Below, one piece after another: positions 50,951-59,667 of a stretch of 64,000 nucleotides of DNA. A model generated the notes under the pieces. The model did no database searches, was not told where the DNA came from, and worked only from the letters and a program-made list of their open reading frames with translations. A program made the translations under genes and the position numbers. Origin of the DNA: Verrucomicrobiota bacterium (GTDB taxonomy: Bacteria > Verrucomicrobiota > Verrucomicrobiia > Opitutales > UBA2995). The first letter of the stretch is position 1, and each line of letters begins with the position of its first letter. The DNA is taken from assembly GCA_027622555.1 (NCBI GenBank), contig JAQBYJ010000001.1, positions 74,108 through 138,107 of the forward strand. The letters run 5' to 3'.

Positions 50951-53263
50951 ATGTCCGACGATGGTAAAACGATCGTTGGCACCCTAAGGATTTCCTTGCA
51001 AGCGAATGGAACCCGTGGCTTTGTCTGGACGGAGGAAGGGGGCATGACCATTTCCGATACCCTGTCAGACGCGGCATGGGGGGAAGTATTTTTGTCCGGT
51101 GACGGGATGGTGGTGGCCAGCTCGGGATTTGTAAATTCAGCCACGCGCGCCTTTCGGTGGATGCCAGGGCAATCCCCCACTTTGTTGGGAGAAATCCCAG
51201 GCGGAACCGAAGGTTCATCGCCTCTGGGCATATCCTTCGATGGGGCAACGATTGTGGGATGGGGCAATTCCGCCGGAGGCCTTGAAGCCATGCGCTGGAC
51301 AGAGGCAACGGGCATGAAAGGACTGGGCGACCTTCCAGGCGGCGACTTCTTCGGTTCGGCTATAAGCTCCTCGGATAACGGCCTGGTGGTGGTAGGAACC
51401 AGCCGTTCGGACCAAGGTGTTTGGGATCCATCGGAACCTTTTATCTGGACGCCCAACGCCGGTATTCGCCGCATGGCGGATGTGTTTGCCACAGAAGAGG
51501 TCACAGGTATCGGAGATTGGGATCTCATCGACACAAAAGCAGTTTCCAAAGATGGATCCAGCTTTTGGGGTTGGGGTGGAATGGGCATAACAACACGGTT
51601 TTGGTATGTCGATCTTGGGGCTCCCCCGAATGATCCGGTTGGGGCTGCTACCATTGAAGGTTTCGTGGACGGTATCTGGAGCGAGGATACGTCCTGGTCG
51701 GGCGGCGTTGTCCCGAAACCGACGGATCACTGGCTGCACAATTCACCCGGAGGAGATGGAGTACACGCGGCCAAAATGCACGGTGCCCACGAGGTGCAGG
51801 ACTTTACCTGGACGAGTTCCGACACGCTGAATTTCGAGGGCTGGCCTCAAAATTGGCGCCTGGGGAATTTCATCGTCAATGGAACCTTTCATCTCGGCGA
51901 CGGCACCATTCACACAACAATTTGGGATCCTCGGGTGATTTTCAACGGACCTGTAAACCTGTCGGGAGGCGTGATTGGCAACACCGACGGCGCCTCTGAG
52001 GGTGGAGAGTTTTTCTTCGCCGATAATACAGAGCTTACGTTCACTGGGGCAACCTGGGTTTTCGGCAGACAGTACGATCCTGAACACTCGCAATTCCGGA
52101 GCCATAAAACAGCCGTAACCTGGGGGAAAGGAAGTATCAACCTCGACGGAGTCGGTCTCAACGAGTTCTTCACGGTTCATATGCTCGGAGACACACAGAC
52201 TGAAGGAAACGCGAAGAACGTGTTCACTCGCAATCTTACCGGTCGTGGAGGCTTGCGTAAAACCGGACCTGGAAAATTCATTCTGCAAGCCATGCACGAG
52301 GACGCACCCCTGGTCTACGACTACGAACGGCAAACGTTGGTCGATGAAGGCGAATTTCAAATCGATGGTGTCCTGACCAAATCGCAGGTTGAGTTGAAGG
52401 AAGGAGCGAAAATTTCCGGAACCGGCTCAATCTGGGGCTTGGTAGGGAAAGGCGAGATCGGAGGCTCACTCACCGTAACCGATCGCTTTGCGCCAAACGA
52501 CAGCAGCATTGGTCAATTTAGCTTCTCTGGCACCTCCCTCACCCTCAAGGGGCAAGTACGCATGGATCTGCCTGATTTTGATCCGGCCCTGGCTGACCGA
52601 GTTACTTCCAGTTCCGGAGGGAGTTTGAATCTGGATGGAGCCACTCTGGCCTTACTCGGAAGCAATTGGACTGTCGGACAGGTCTTTACACTATTCACCG
52701 GATTCAGTGAAGTCATCGGCACTTTCGCAGAAACCGCGGACGGAACCGTACTGACCGCACCCGTTTGGGATGCAGTCGGCTATGCTCTTCGCGTGAACTA
52801 TCATGGGGACGGAGTCACTATAACGGTCGTCGCACCACCAAAGGTAACGGGTGGATTTGCCGATTTCCTGAATTCATTGCCCGGCGGCCAAAGCGGGACC
52901 ACGGACAATGGTGACAACGATCCCTGGCCGAACATTTTTGAATATCTTTTTGGGCTGGATCCAAATGCACCCGATGGCCAAGTGGTAGATAGCTTGTTGA
53001 GTGAGGACAACGGAGAACCGTGCATGATCCTTACCTTTCCCCTCAAACAAGGCACGTCCGGAGCTTTTATCACCGTCGAAAAATCAGAAGATCTTACCGG
53101 GTGGACGACCATTTGGGATAGCTCTCAGGATCCGAACTATCAATCTGCCGCAGTTGTCAGTATCGAAACCATCGAGGGAAAAGACTTGGTTTCCATCAAA
53201 ATACCTGCGCCTCAAAATGAGGCGGCCTGCTTCGCAAGAATCGCCGGTTCCCTCTCCGAATGA
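50951..53263 (+). pseudogene. Secreted HAF-repeat/autotransporter-type protein, main piece
   Basis: The sense frame really begins at about 50882 and covers 793 codons. It first carries at least five repeats of the form MSDDGKTIVG, SGDGMVVASSGF, ISFDGATIVGWGN and SSSDNGLVVVGTSR, each followed by a W-rich strand (extracellular 'HAF' repeats). Next comes a beta-helix/autotransporter-like region with HLGDGTIHTTIWDPRVIFNG and FAPNDSSIGQFSFSG. The end is NEAACFARIAGSLSE. If repaired the protein is about 920 residues and probably surface exposed. Confidence 0.7.
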
Positions 53264-53873
53264 CAGTTTAAGGAATGCTTTCGAAGAATTGCTCGGTTCG
53301 ATGGTTCTTGGATTTGTTTGAAATTTTTTGAACAGAAGCGAAGAGTACAGACTTGCTCCGGAGTGACTGCAAATGGGGAGCCGGGCAGAAGATCGAGACT
53401 TTGATCAGCGAAGCCTGGAGAGAGCACGCTGATCCTTTCGATACGCTGAGAAGAGAGAGTTGAATCCGGCAGTGGAAAAATACTGCCGGGACATAAATGT
53501 AACATGAGCTTCAGGAAAGATGGATGGCACATGAAAAGGTAGGGCGTGTCTCGCCGAGACCGCCGTTTGAAGACGGCCCGCTTGGCAATCGGGCCCTGCC
53601 TCGTAACCACAACGCAGAATAACACATCTAAAACAAATCGCTTTTTTTCTCTGTCTGAGCCTGTCGCCAACATTGAAAGCCCTTGAGTAATCCGGAAACA
53701 TATTTGCCGAAGTGGCTTTAAACGATCCACTCTTTTCACTCAGAAGAGATTCATTCTTCCGGATCGATGTTCGTAGATACTTTTAATTTACCTGAGTATC
53801 AACTTCCAGGTTGTATTCGAGAATCAATAGTAATTACTGTTTCGTCACCCTTACAAAAAAAGTCGAGTCGGTT
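53264..53873. other. 610-base non-coding gap with a palindromic repeat
   Basis: The only recognisable structure is the palindrome at 53538-53600. The rest shows no ORF of convincing composition, RNA gene or clear promoter. Confidence 0.4.
53538..53600. repeat. Compound palindrome, GGTAGGGC family
   Basis: GGTAGGGC (53538-53545) and GCCCTGCC (53593-53600) bound three nested hairpins: GTCTCG/CGAGAC, CCGT/ACGG and GGCCCG/CGGGCC. It is the third member of the family also found near 34142 and 50026. Confidence 0.6.
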
Positions 53874-54634
53874 ATGTTGGAAACATCCGGTTACCCCATT
53901 GGATTTATGTCACCCTTATTTGCGCTTGATGATCTCTTCGTAACTAAAGGAGGTATCATCAATTTAAGAGGCTGGGCAGCATCGGTAGCTTTTGACTACC
54001 CCGCGTACGACCATTTCTTTTACGATACCAATTTAAAGAGAAAGAGTGACATTTATGGTTGGGGCCTCCCCACAATGTGCTCAACCCGGAGGTGGTTTCA
54101 TTAGCAGAAACGCACATCCGCAATACGGACAAGGATTTGGACTTTGGATGTGGCACTGGAAAACTCATAACAGTTCTTCGAAGCAGAGGCATCGACATAC
54201 AAGGATTAGACTTGAATACCATCGAGATTGAGGAAGCTTTACAAGAACCTGCTCGACCCCACGTCACTTTTTACGATGGGACGTTGCCTTTACCGTTTCC
54301 GGATGGTTATTTTGATGTCGTTACTGCTATGGAAGTTCTGGAGCATATTGAGGACGCAGAGGCCTTTTTGTTGGAAATCAGACGCATAACAAAACGAGTA
54401 TTCATTATGACGGTACCTGATGCGACTGGCATCCCACGGAGCCATAGCCAGGGAGTTATCCCCTGGCACTTCCTCGAAAGTACGCATGTAAACTTTTTCA
54501 CTCAAAAAGCTTTATCGGTCTTACTTGAACCACACAGGGAAAGCATCCAAATAAATAAGTTTGGATTCACAATTCTCCCGCAAACTTTTTTCGCCAACAA
54601 CCTGAGTTGCGTATGCCAAATTCCAAGACCGTGA
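53874..54634 (+). pseudogene. Class I SAM-dependent methyltransferase, frameshifted
   Basis: The frame from the ATG at 53874 reads MLETSGYPIGFMSPLFALDD to FYDTNLKRKSDIYGWG. One base is missing in the G-run at 54060-54064, and sense sequence continues as PPHNVLNPEVVSLAETHIRN up to 54634. Methyltransferase motifs are LDFGCGTGKLITVLRSRGI (SAM binding), GLDLN, and FDVVTAMEVLEHIED. With five G's the protein would be about 254 residues. The acceptor is unknown; small-molecule or glycan methylation are possible. Confidence 0.75.
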
Positions 54635-54637
54635 GCC

Positions 54638-55786
54638 TTAGTCGACTTGCAGAATGTAACCGCGCAGGTAGCCACTTTCTGGCATATTGAGGAGTACGGG
54701 ATGATCCGCTGCCTGATAGGTAGTGTGCAAGATACGAACGGAACGCCGGGCATCAGAGGCCGCCGCGGCGAGCACTTCCTTGAAGAGCTCTTGAGAAATC
54801 GCCTGTGAACAGGTGTAGGTCGCCAGGATACCTCCTTTATTCAAAGACTTCAATGCGCGCAGATTTATTTCCTTATACCCTTTTAGTCCTCCTTCAACCT
54901 GGGCCTGAGTGCGCGCAAAGGGAGGTGGATCAAGCACAATAAGATCAAACGTTGATTCGCGATTCTCAGAAAAGTAATCGAAGACGTTGGCTTGATTGAA
55001 TTGGGCATCAAGTCCATTGGCTTCCGCATTTTGAGTCGCTGCTACCACCGCGGTCTCTGAACTATCGATACCAATAACGGATACTGCCCCTGCTTTGGCG
55101 CATTGAAGCGCAAAGGCGCCTTGATTACAAAACGCGTCCAGAACCGTTCGACCCGAAGCATAGGATGCTACCAGTGCATGTTGTTCGCGCTGATCCAAAT
55201 AAAACCCGGTCTTCTGACCTCCCAGCAAATCCAATCGGTAAATTATACCACCAATATCGAAATCGAATGGGTTGAGTTCTTTGTCTTCAAAAGTCCCGAT
55301 GTAAGTTTCGAGACCTTCAAGTTTGCGTACCTGTGCGTCGTTGCGAAATACCACGGTTTCGGCGCCCGTCAGTTCTTGAAGAAAAGTGGCGATGGCCGGC
55401 AAACGCATATCAATGGCAAGGGTCAATGCTTGTATAACCAGCACCTTGCCAAATTGATCCACGACCAAGCCAGGGAGTGAATCTGATTCGGACCAGACGA
55501 GACGCCGGCACGATTCATCGGGCCTGCTTTGAACTGCCCTTGTAAGCGTTTCCCGTATGAAGGGCATGCTAAACGCGGTTCTCTCCCAGGAATAACGACG
55601 CCAGATAATCTGCGAATTCAGATTATAAATTCCGCTCCCAAGTATGTGTTTTCGCGAGTCCCTAAGGATGACGGTTTTTCCGTTCTCCGATTCTGGCAAC
55701 AGGTCTTGAACTTCACCGGCGAAAACCCATGGATGACCATTTAAGGCACGGCTTCTGGACCGTGGTTTTAAAAAAATAGATTTCAT
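54638..55786 (-). CDS. rlmI: RlmI-type class I rRNA (cytosine-C5) methyltransferase
   Basis: The 382-residue product has an N-terminal PUA-like domain (LKPRSRSRALNGHPWVFAGE) and the RlmI/RlmK-type region KTGFYLDQREQHALV. SAM motif DAFCNQGAFALQCAKAGA and the FDLIVLDPPPFA acid/Pro motif follow. The E. coli relative methylates cytosine 1962 of 23S rRNA, but the site here is inferred. Its stop lies 3 bases from the end of the frameshifted methyltransferase gene. The last ~55 codons have a diverged duplicate at 50227-50415. Confidence 0.88.
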   Translation of the reverse strand: MKSIFLKPRSRSRALNGHPWVFAGEVQDLLPESENGKTVILRDSRKHILGSGIYNLNSQIIWRRYSWERTAFSMPFIRETLTRAVQSRPDESCRRLVWSESDSLPGLVVDQFGKVLVIQALTLAIDMRLPAIATFLQELTGAETVVFRNDAQVRKLEGLETYIGTFEDKELNPFDFDIGGIIYRLDLLGGQKTGFYLDQREQHALVASYASGRTVLDAFCNQGAFALQCAKAGAVSVIGIDSSETAVVAATQNAEANGLDAQFNQANVFDYFSENRESTFDLIVLDPPPFARTQAQVEGGLKGYKEINLRALKSLNKGGILATYTCSQAISQELFKEVLAAAASDARRSVRILHTTYQAADHPVLLNMPESGYLRGYILQVD

Positions 55787-55790
55787 AGAC

Positions 55791-56903
55791 TCACTTTAAT
55801 CGGGAGTACAAATAAACGGCAAAAACTGCCATAAGTAAATTGGGAGTCCAGGCGGCAATAACCGGAGAAATATGACCCTGTTCACCAAATAAAAGAACAA
55901 GCTTGATAATAATAAAGTAGGAGAAGAAAAGGCTGGTCGATTTAGATACGCCCACCATTGGGTTCGCACGGACACCTGTAACAGAATACGGCACAGCCAG
56001 GCCCACAATGATAAAACAAATCACTGTTCCAGCCAATAGAGAGTGATAGTGAACCCTGAATGGAATGGCCTTTGGATTATCGCCACCCCCATAGTAATCG
56101 AGTATGGTTTTTAGCTCAAACAGCGACAGGTCTTTTGCCCGCCTATCCAAGGTGAGCAACAGCCGTGGATTTTCAATCATTCCTTCGATTTCCAATAACT
56201 CAAATGGTTTGGACCGTACCAGGTCCCCGGTCTCGATTTCAAATCCGAGTTCCCGCCCTTGGATAAATCGCCACGTGTCTTCATTCTCGTTGTAAAAACA
56301 TTCACGAGCCTGAATTTTTGAAAATTCCTGGTTCCATTCATTCAGTTTTGAAACCGTCACCCCGTATCCGCGGAACGTATTTTTGTTGAAGCGATTCATG
56401 AACCAAATGCGCCCATCTCGAGGATTGTTGAAGGCGACGTTGTAGATAAGCCCTGCCTCACGTACCTGCTTGGTCTCCAATTCGAAATAGTATTCCAAAT
56501 CATCCAATCTCTGGCGCGATTCTTCCACGGCCCACGGAACTACTTTTGCATTCAGGTAAAGAAGAACGCCCGACAACCACAGACCCGCAACCCACAAACA
56601 GCGTGTAAGTTGCCAGAAGCTGACTCCCGAAGCCCTGAATCCGACGATCTCATTATTCGAATGCAGGTTGCTCAAGCTGAACAACAATGAAACCAGGAAG
56701 GCAATCGGAAGGATCAGTGGCAACAAGGTTGGCAGAACAATCGTGTAATAATAGAAAATGTCACCGGTCGAAGCCCGTAAATCCAGGAGGTTCCCCAAGT
56801 TGTCATACATATCAAATATGACCAGCAGCCCTAAGGTGGCACCAAGCGATAGCAAAAATGCACGCAACCACTCCCAAAAAATGTACCGATCAATCAGATT
56901 CAC
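55791..56903 (-). CDS. LptF/LptG-family permease
   Basis: The 370-residue product has the six-helix YjgP/YjgQ layout. Two or three helices are at the start (IDRYIFWEWLRAFLLSLGAT and LLPLILPIAFLVSLLFSLSN), followed by a periplasmic beta-jellyroll region. The last helices are VICFIIVGLAVPYSVTG and SYFIIIKLVLLFGEQGHI. Such proteins are the inner-membrane part of the LPS exporter. It may be LptG or LptF; no partner is adjacent. Four bases separate it from rlmI. Confidence 0.85.
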   Translation of the reverse strand: MNLIDRYIFWEWLRAFLLSLGATLGLLVIFDMYDNLGNLLDLRASTGDIFYYYTIVLPTLLPLILPIAFLVSLLFSLSNLHSNNEIVGFRASGVSFWQLTRCLWVAGLWLSGVLLYLNAKVVPWAVEESRQRLDDLEYYFELETKQVREAGLIYNVAFNNPRDGRIWFMNRFNKNTFRGYGVTVSKLNEWNQEFSKIQARECFYNENEDTWRFIQGRELGFEIETGDLVRSKPFELLEIEGMIENPRLLLTLDRRAKDLSLFELKTILDYYGGGDNPKAIPFRVHYHSLLAGTVICFIIVGLAVPYSVTGVRANPMVGVSKSTSLFFSYFIIIKLVLLFGEQGHISPVIAAWTPNLLMAVFAVYLYSRLK

Positions 56904-57010
56904 AGACTAACATCTCAATCAGGGTTACAGAATCCATCAAGGGATTTGTGCTTTTAATATCAAAGAATGTCGGTAGGCTTTCGATTATCACAAAATTACT
57001 CTCTTAATAT

Positions 57011-58747
57011 ATGGCGATTAAAGAATCTTGGAATTCCCGTTTGGGTGTCATTCTGGCTGTCTCCGGCAGTGCCGTCGGTTTGGGGAACTTCCTCCGATTC
57101 CCAGGACAAGTTGCTCAATATGGAGGAGGGGCATTCATGCTGGCCTACTTCATTTCTTTCCTGCTTATTGGGCTGCCCATTTGCTGGGCAGAATGGACCA
57201 TGGGTCGTACCGGGGGTCAAAACGGGTTTAACTCCAGTCCCGGTATTCTCCAGGCAATTGTGAAACATCCCGCAGGGAAATACATCGGTGTAATTGGGGT
57301 CCTGGTGCCATTGGTCATCTATCTCTACTATGTTTACATTGAGGCCTGGTGTTTAGGATACTCCCTGAATTTCCTTCGAGGATCCATGGAGTTCACTTCC
57401 ATCGAAGCATCCACAGGCTTTTGGGCCACCTTTATTGGAGCTGCCAAGGATGGGAGTGCACTTGGTTTTGGAATAAGCCAGGTGGGAACCTTCCTGGTTA
57501 TCTGCTTCGCCCTGAATTTCTTCCTGATATACCGTGGACTTTCCAAGGGTATCGAATTCTTTTGCACGTATGCGATGCCCGCCCTGGTGGTCATGGCTAT
57601 AATAATCCTGATACGCGTTCTAACACTCGGTGCTCCCGACGCCTCGAAACCCGATCAAAACATAGTCAATGGCTTGGGTTATTTGTGGAACCCTACCAAG
57701 GTGGTACTGCAGGAACGGCAATCGGCGGATGAGCCTTGGAAAACCGTAACCGAAATTGTGAGGCCGGCGGTAATGGCTACTCACAAAATGGAAGCCGCGA
57801 CCAACAGCAATCTGCAGGTGGTTAAAATCGGCATCTTCGAACAGTTGCGCAGACCAGGTTTATGGTTAGCTGCCGCCGGTCAGATATTCTTTTCCCTTTC
57901 GGTGGGATTCGGCGTGATCATAACTTATGCAAGTTACCTTAAAAAATCAGACGATATTGTTTTGAGTGGATTGAGTGCAACGAGTGCCAACGAATTCTGC
58001 GAGGTCTCGCTCGGTGGACTCATTACTATACCAGCAGCTTATGCATTTATCGGTATAGCTGGTGTAGCTGGAATGGGGACCTTTGATCTCGGGTTTAAGG
58101 TACTTCCAATGGTATTCTCCAATATGCCATTCGGTAACTTGTTTGGATTCCTCTTTTTCTTCCTGCTGTTTCTGGCTGCGGTTACGAGCTCACTATCCAT
58201 GTTGCAGCCAGTAATTGCATTTCTGGAAGAAAGCCTGGGGATAAACCGTAAAGCCTCTGTATCAATACTTGGCATGATCACCGCCATGGGAAGCTTGTTT
58301 GTCGTTTATTTCAGTGCCGATGTGAAAGCACTGGATACGATGGATTTTTGGATCGGCACTTTCATGCTCTATGTTTTGGCCACCATCCAAATTATTATTT
58401 TCGGATGGGTCATTGGTATTGATGAAGGATTTCGCCAGGCTCATGAGGGAGCTTCCATGAAAATCCCGGATATTTACCGAATCCTAATGAAATACATTAC
58501 ACCTGCTTTCCTTCTCATAATCATCGCATTTTTTGTAATGGAGAACATGCTGGGCTGGACGCCCTGGGGAGGCGAGAGTCAAGTATCTTCCTATGTAACG
58601 GATCTCGTCGGTGGAGAGGACCAAGCACCCAACACGGTAGCAAGAATGAGCGTCGGAGTAATCGCCATCATTTTTGTATTTCTTACTATTATCACCGCAT
58701 CATCTAATAGATTTAAAGATTTCCTAAAGAAGGAGGGCACGCAATGA
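57011..58747 (+). CDS. Sodium-dependent transporter (NSS/SNF family)
   Basis: The 578-residue product starts SWNSRLGVILAVSGSAVGLG and GGGAFMLAYFISFLLIGLPI, the classic NSS helix 1-2 region with the conserved GNFLRFP sodium/substrate site. There are 11-12 helices. Prokaryotic members import amino acids with sodium. It overlaps by four bases (ATGA) with a 51-codon MetS-like gene that probably encodes its small partner. Confidence 0.92.
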   Translation: MAIKESWNSRLGVILAVSGSAVGLGNFLRFPGQVAQYGGGAFMLAYFISFLLIGLPICWAEWTMGRTGGQNGFNSSPGILQAIVKHPAGKYIGVIGVLVPLVIYLYYVYIEAWCLGYSLNFLRGSMEFTSIEASTGFWATFIGAAKDGSALGFGISQVGTFLVICFALNFFLIYRGLSKGIEFFCTYAMPALVVMAIIILIRVLTLGAPDASKPDQNIVNGLGYLWNPTKVVLQERQSADEPWKTVTEIVRPAVMATHKMEAATNSNLQVVKIGIFEQLRRPGLWLAAAGQIFFSLSVGFGVIITYASYLKKSDDIVLSGLSATSANEFCEVSLGGLITIPAAYAFIGIAGVAGMGTFDLGFKVLPMVFSNMPFGNLFGFLFFFLLFLAAVTSSLSMLQPVIAFLEESLGINRKASVSILGMITAMGSLFVVYFSADVKALDTMDFWIGTFMLYVLATIQIIIFGWVIGIDEGFRQAHEGASMKIPDIYRILMKYITPAFLLIIIAFFVMENMLGWTPWGGESQVSSYVTDLVGGEDQAPNTVARMSVGVIAIIFVFLTIITASSNRFKDFLKKEGTQ

Positions 58748-58899
58748 CACTCGGAGGTTGGCTAGTAATGATCATTTCAGTAGGGACTGTAACAGGCCTT
58801 TTTATCTGGTGTATCTACAAAGTGATGACAGAGGACAAATTGGAAGATAAGCATATCCATGGCATCGAAAGAAAGACGCCGGATCAGATCGAAGGATAA
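58744..58899 (+). CDS. MetS-like small partner of the NSS transporter
   Basis: The ATG at 58744 overlaps the transporter stop. The 51-residue product is TLGGWLVMIISVGTVTGLFI, then WCIYKVMTEDKLEDKHIHGI and a polar tail. It has one membrane helix followed by a charged tail, the form of the MetS-type NSS small subunits described for the methionine importer MetPS. It is too short for many gene finders. Function with the adjacent transporter is inferred from fusion-like spacing and topology. Confidence 0.8.
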   Translation: MTLGGWLVMIISVGTVTGLFIWCIYKVMTEDKLEDKHIHGIERKTPDQIEG

Positions 58900-58902
58900 T
58901 AA

Positions 58903-59595
58903 TTAACGATTGAGGTAGCTGATCAGAATTTGCGGATCGTCAAAGGATTCCAGGACCAGGGACGGTTCGTGCTCCATTAGCTGCTCAACCGTGTGATGAC
59001 CCGTTGCCACTGCAACCGTGTGAGCACCAATATGTTTTCCGCACTCGATATCTTTCGGGGTATCACCAATGACATACACCTGCTCGGGCGACCAGTCTTC
59101 GTGAAGGTGTTGCCGGGCCAAATCGAGAGCGTGCGTGCTTAAATCATTACGAAAATCACTATGGTCGGCAAATGCACCAAATAAAAAATAATGGTTCACG
59201 CCAATATAACCGAGTTTAATATCGGAGCCACATTTCACGTTGCCGGTTAAAAGGGCTTGGTGCACATGGGGCATAAGATGAAAGTGCTCCAACAAATGAA
59301 GAACCCCCGGGTTGGCTTTGGCATTAGTGGACTCAAGCAAGTCAGGTAAATGGCTTAAATACTTATCGACAAGACCTTGGGCAGCTTCCCTCGTTACCTC
59401 ACGACCCGCTTTCTCCAGAATGGCGTAGGCAATGGCGTAATCGGTCGCTCCAGGCCAGTTTATGGAAGACAAAGGAATCTCCTCGCCAAATGCGTGGAAG
59501 GTCGCTCGTTCAAACGCTTTGGGCCCTGCGCCTTTTGCGGATAAGATAGTTCCATCAATATCCCAGAGTAATAAAATGTCGCTCAAAGAAGCCAT
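58903..59595 (-). CDS. HAD-family phosphatase
   Basis: The 230-residue product has the HAD nucleophile motif LLLWDIDGTILSAKG (Asp12, Asp14), the TGN motif in LLTGNVKC, and VIGDTPKDIECGKHIGA (motif IV). The cap domain is small and helical. It resembles phosphoglycolate phosphatase and beta-phosphoglucomutase relatives, but the substrate cannot be fixed. It ends convergently 3 bases from the MetS-like gene. Confidence 0.88.
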   Translation of the reverse strand: MASLSDILLLWDIDGTILSAKGAGPKAFERATFHAFGEEIPLSSINWPGATDYAIAYAILEKAGREVTREAAQGLVDKYLSHLPDLLESTNAKANPGVLHLLEHFHLMPHVHQALLTGNVKCGSDIKLGYIGVNHYFLFGAFADHSDFRNDLSTHALDLARQHLHEDWSPEQVYVIGDTPKDIECGKHIGAHTVAVATGHHTVEQLMEHEPSLVLESFDDPQILISYLNR

Positions 59596-59667
59596 AGAAG
59601 GTTTTAGGAGAAAAAGTAGAAAAGTTCACTTAGGTTATCGAGAATTCATTAAGGTCGAGAAAGAAGG

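Noticed and set aside
50227-54638. Integrative element with its own integrase
   Set aside because: No recombinase or integrase gene is present between the rlmI ends, so only an insertion footprint can be claimed.
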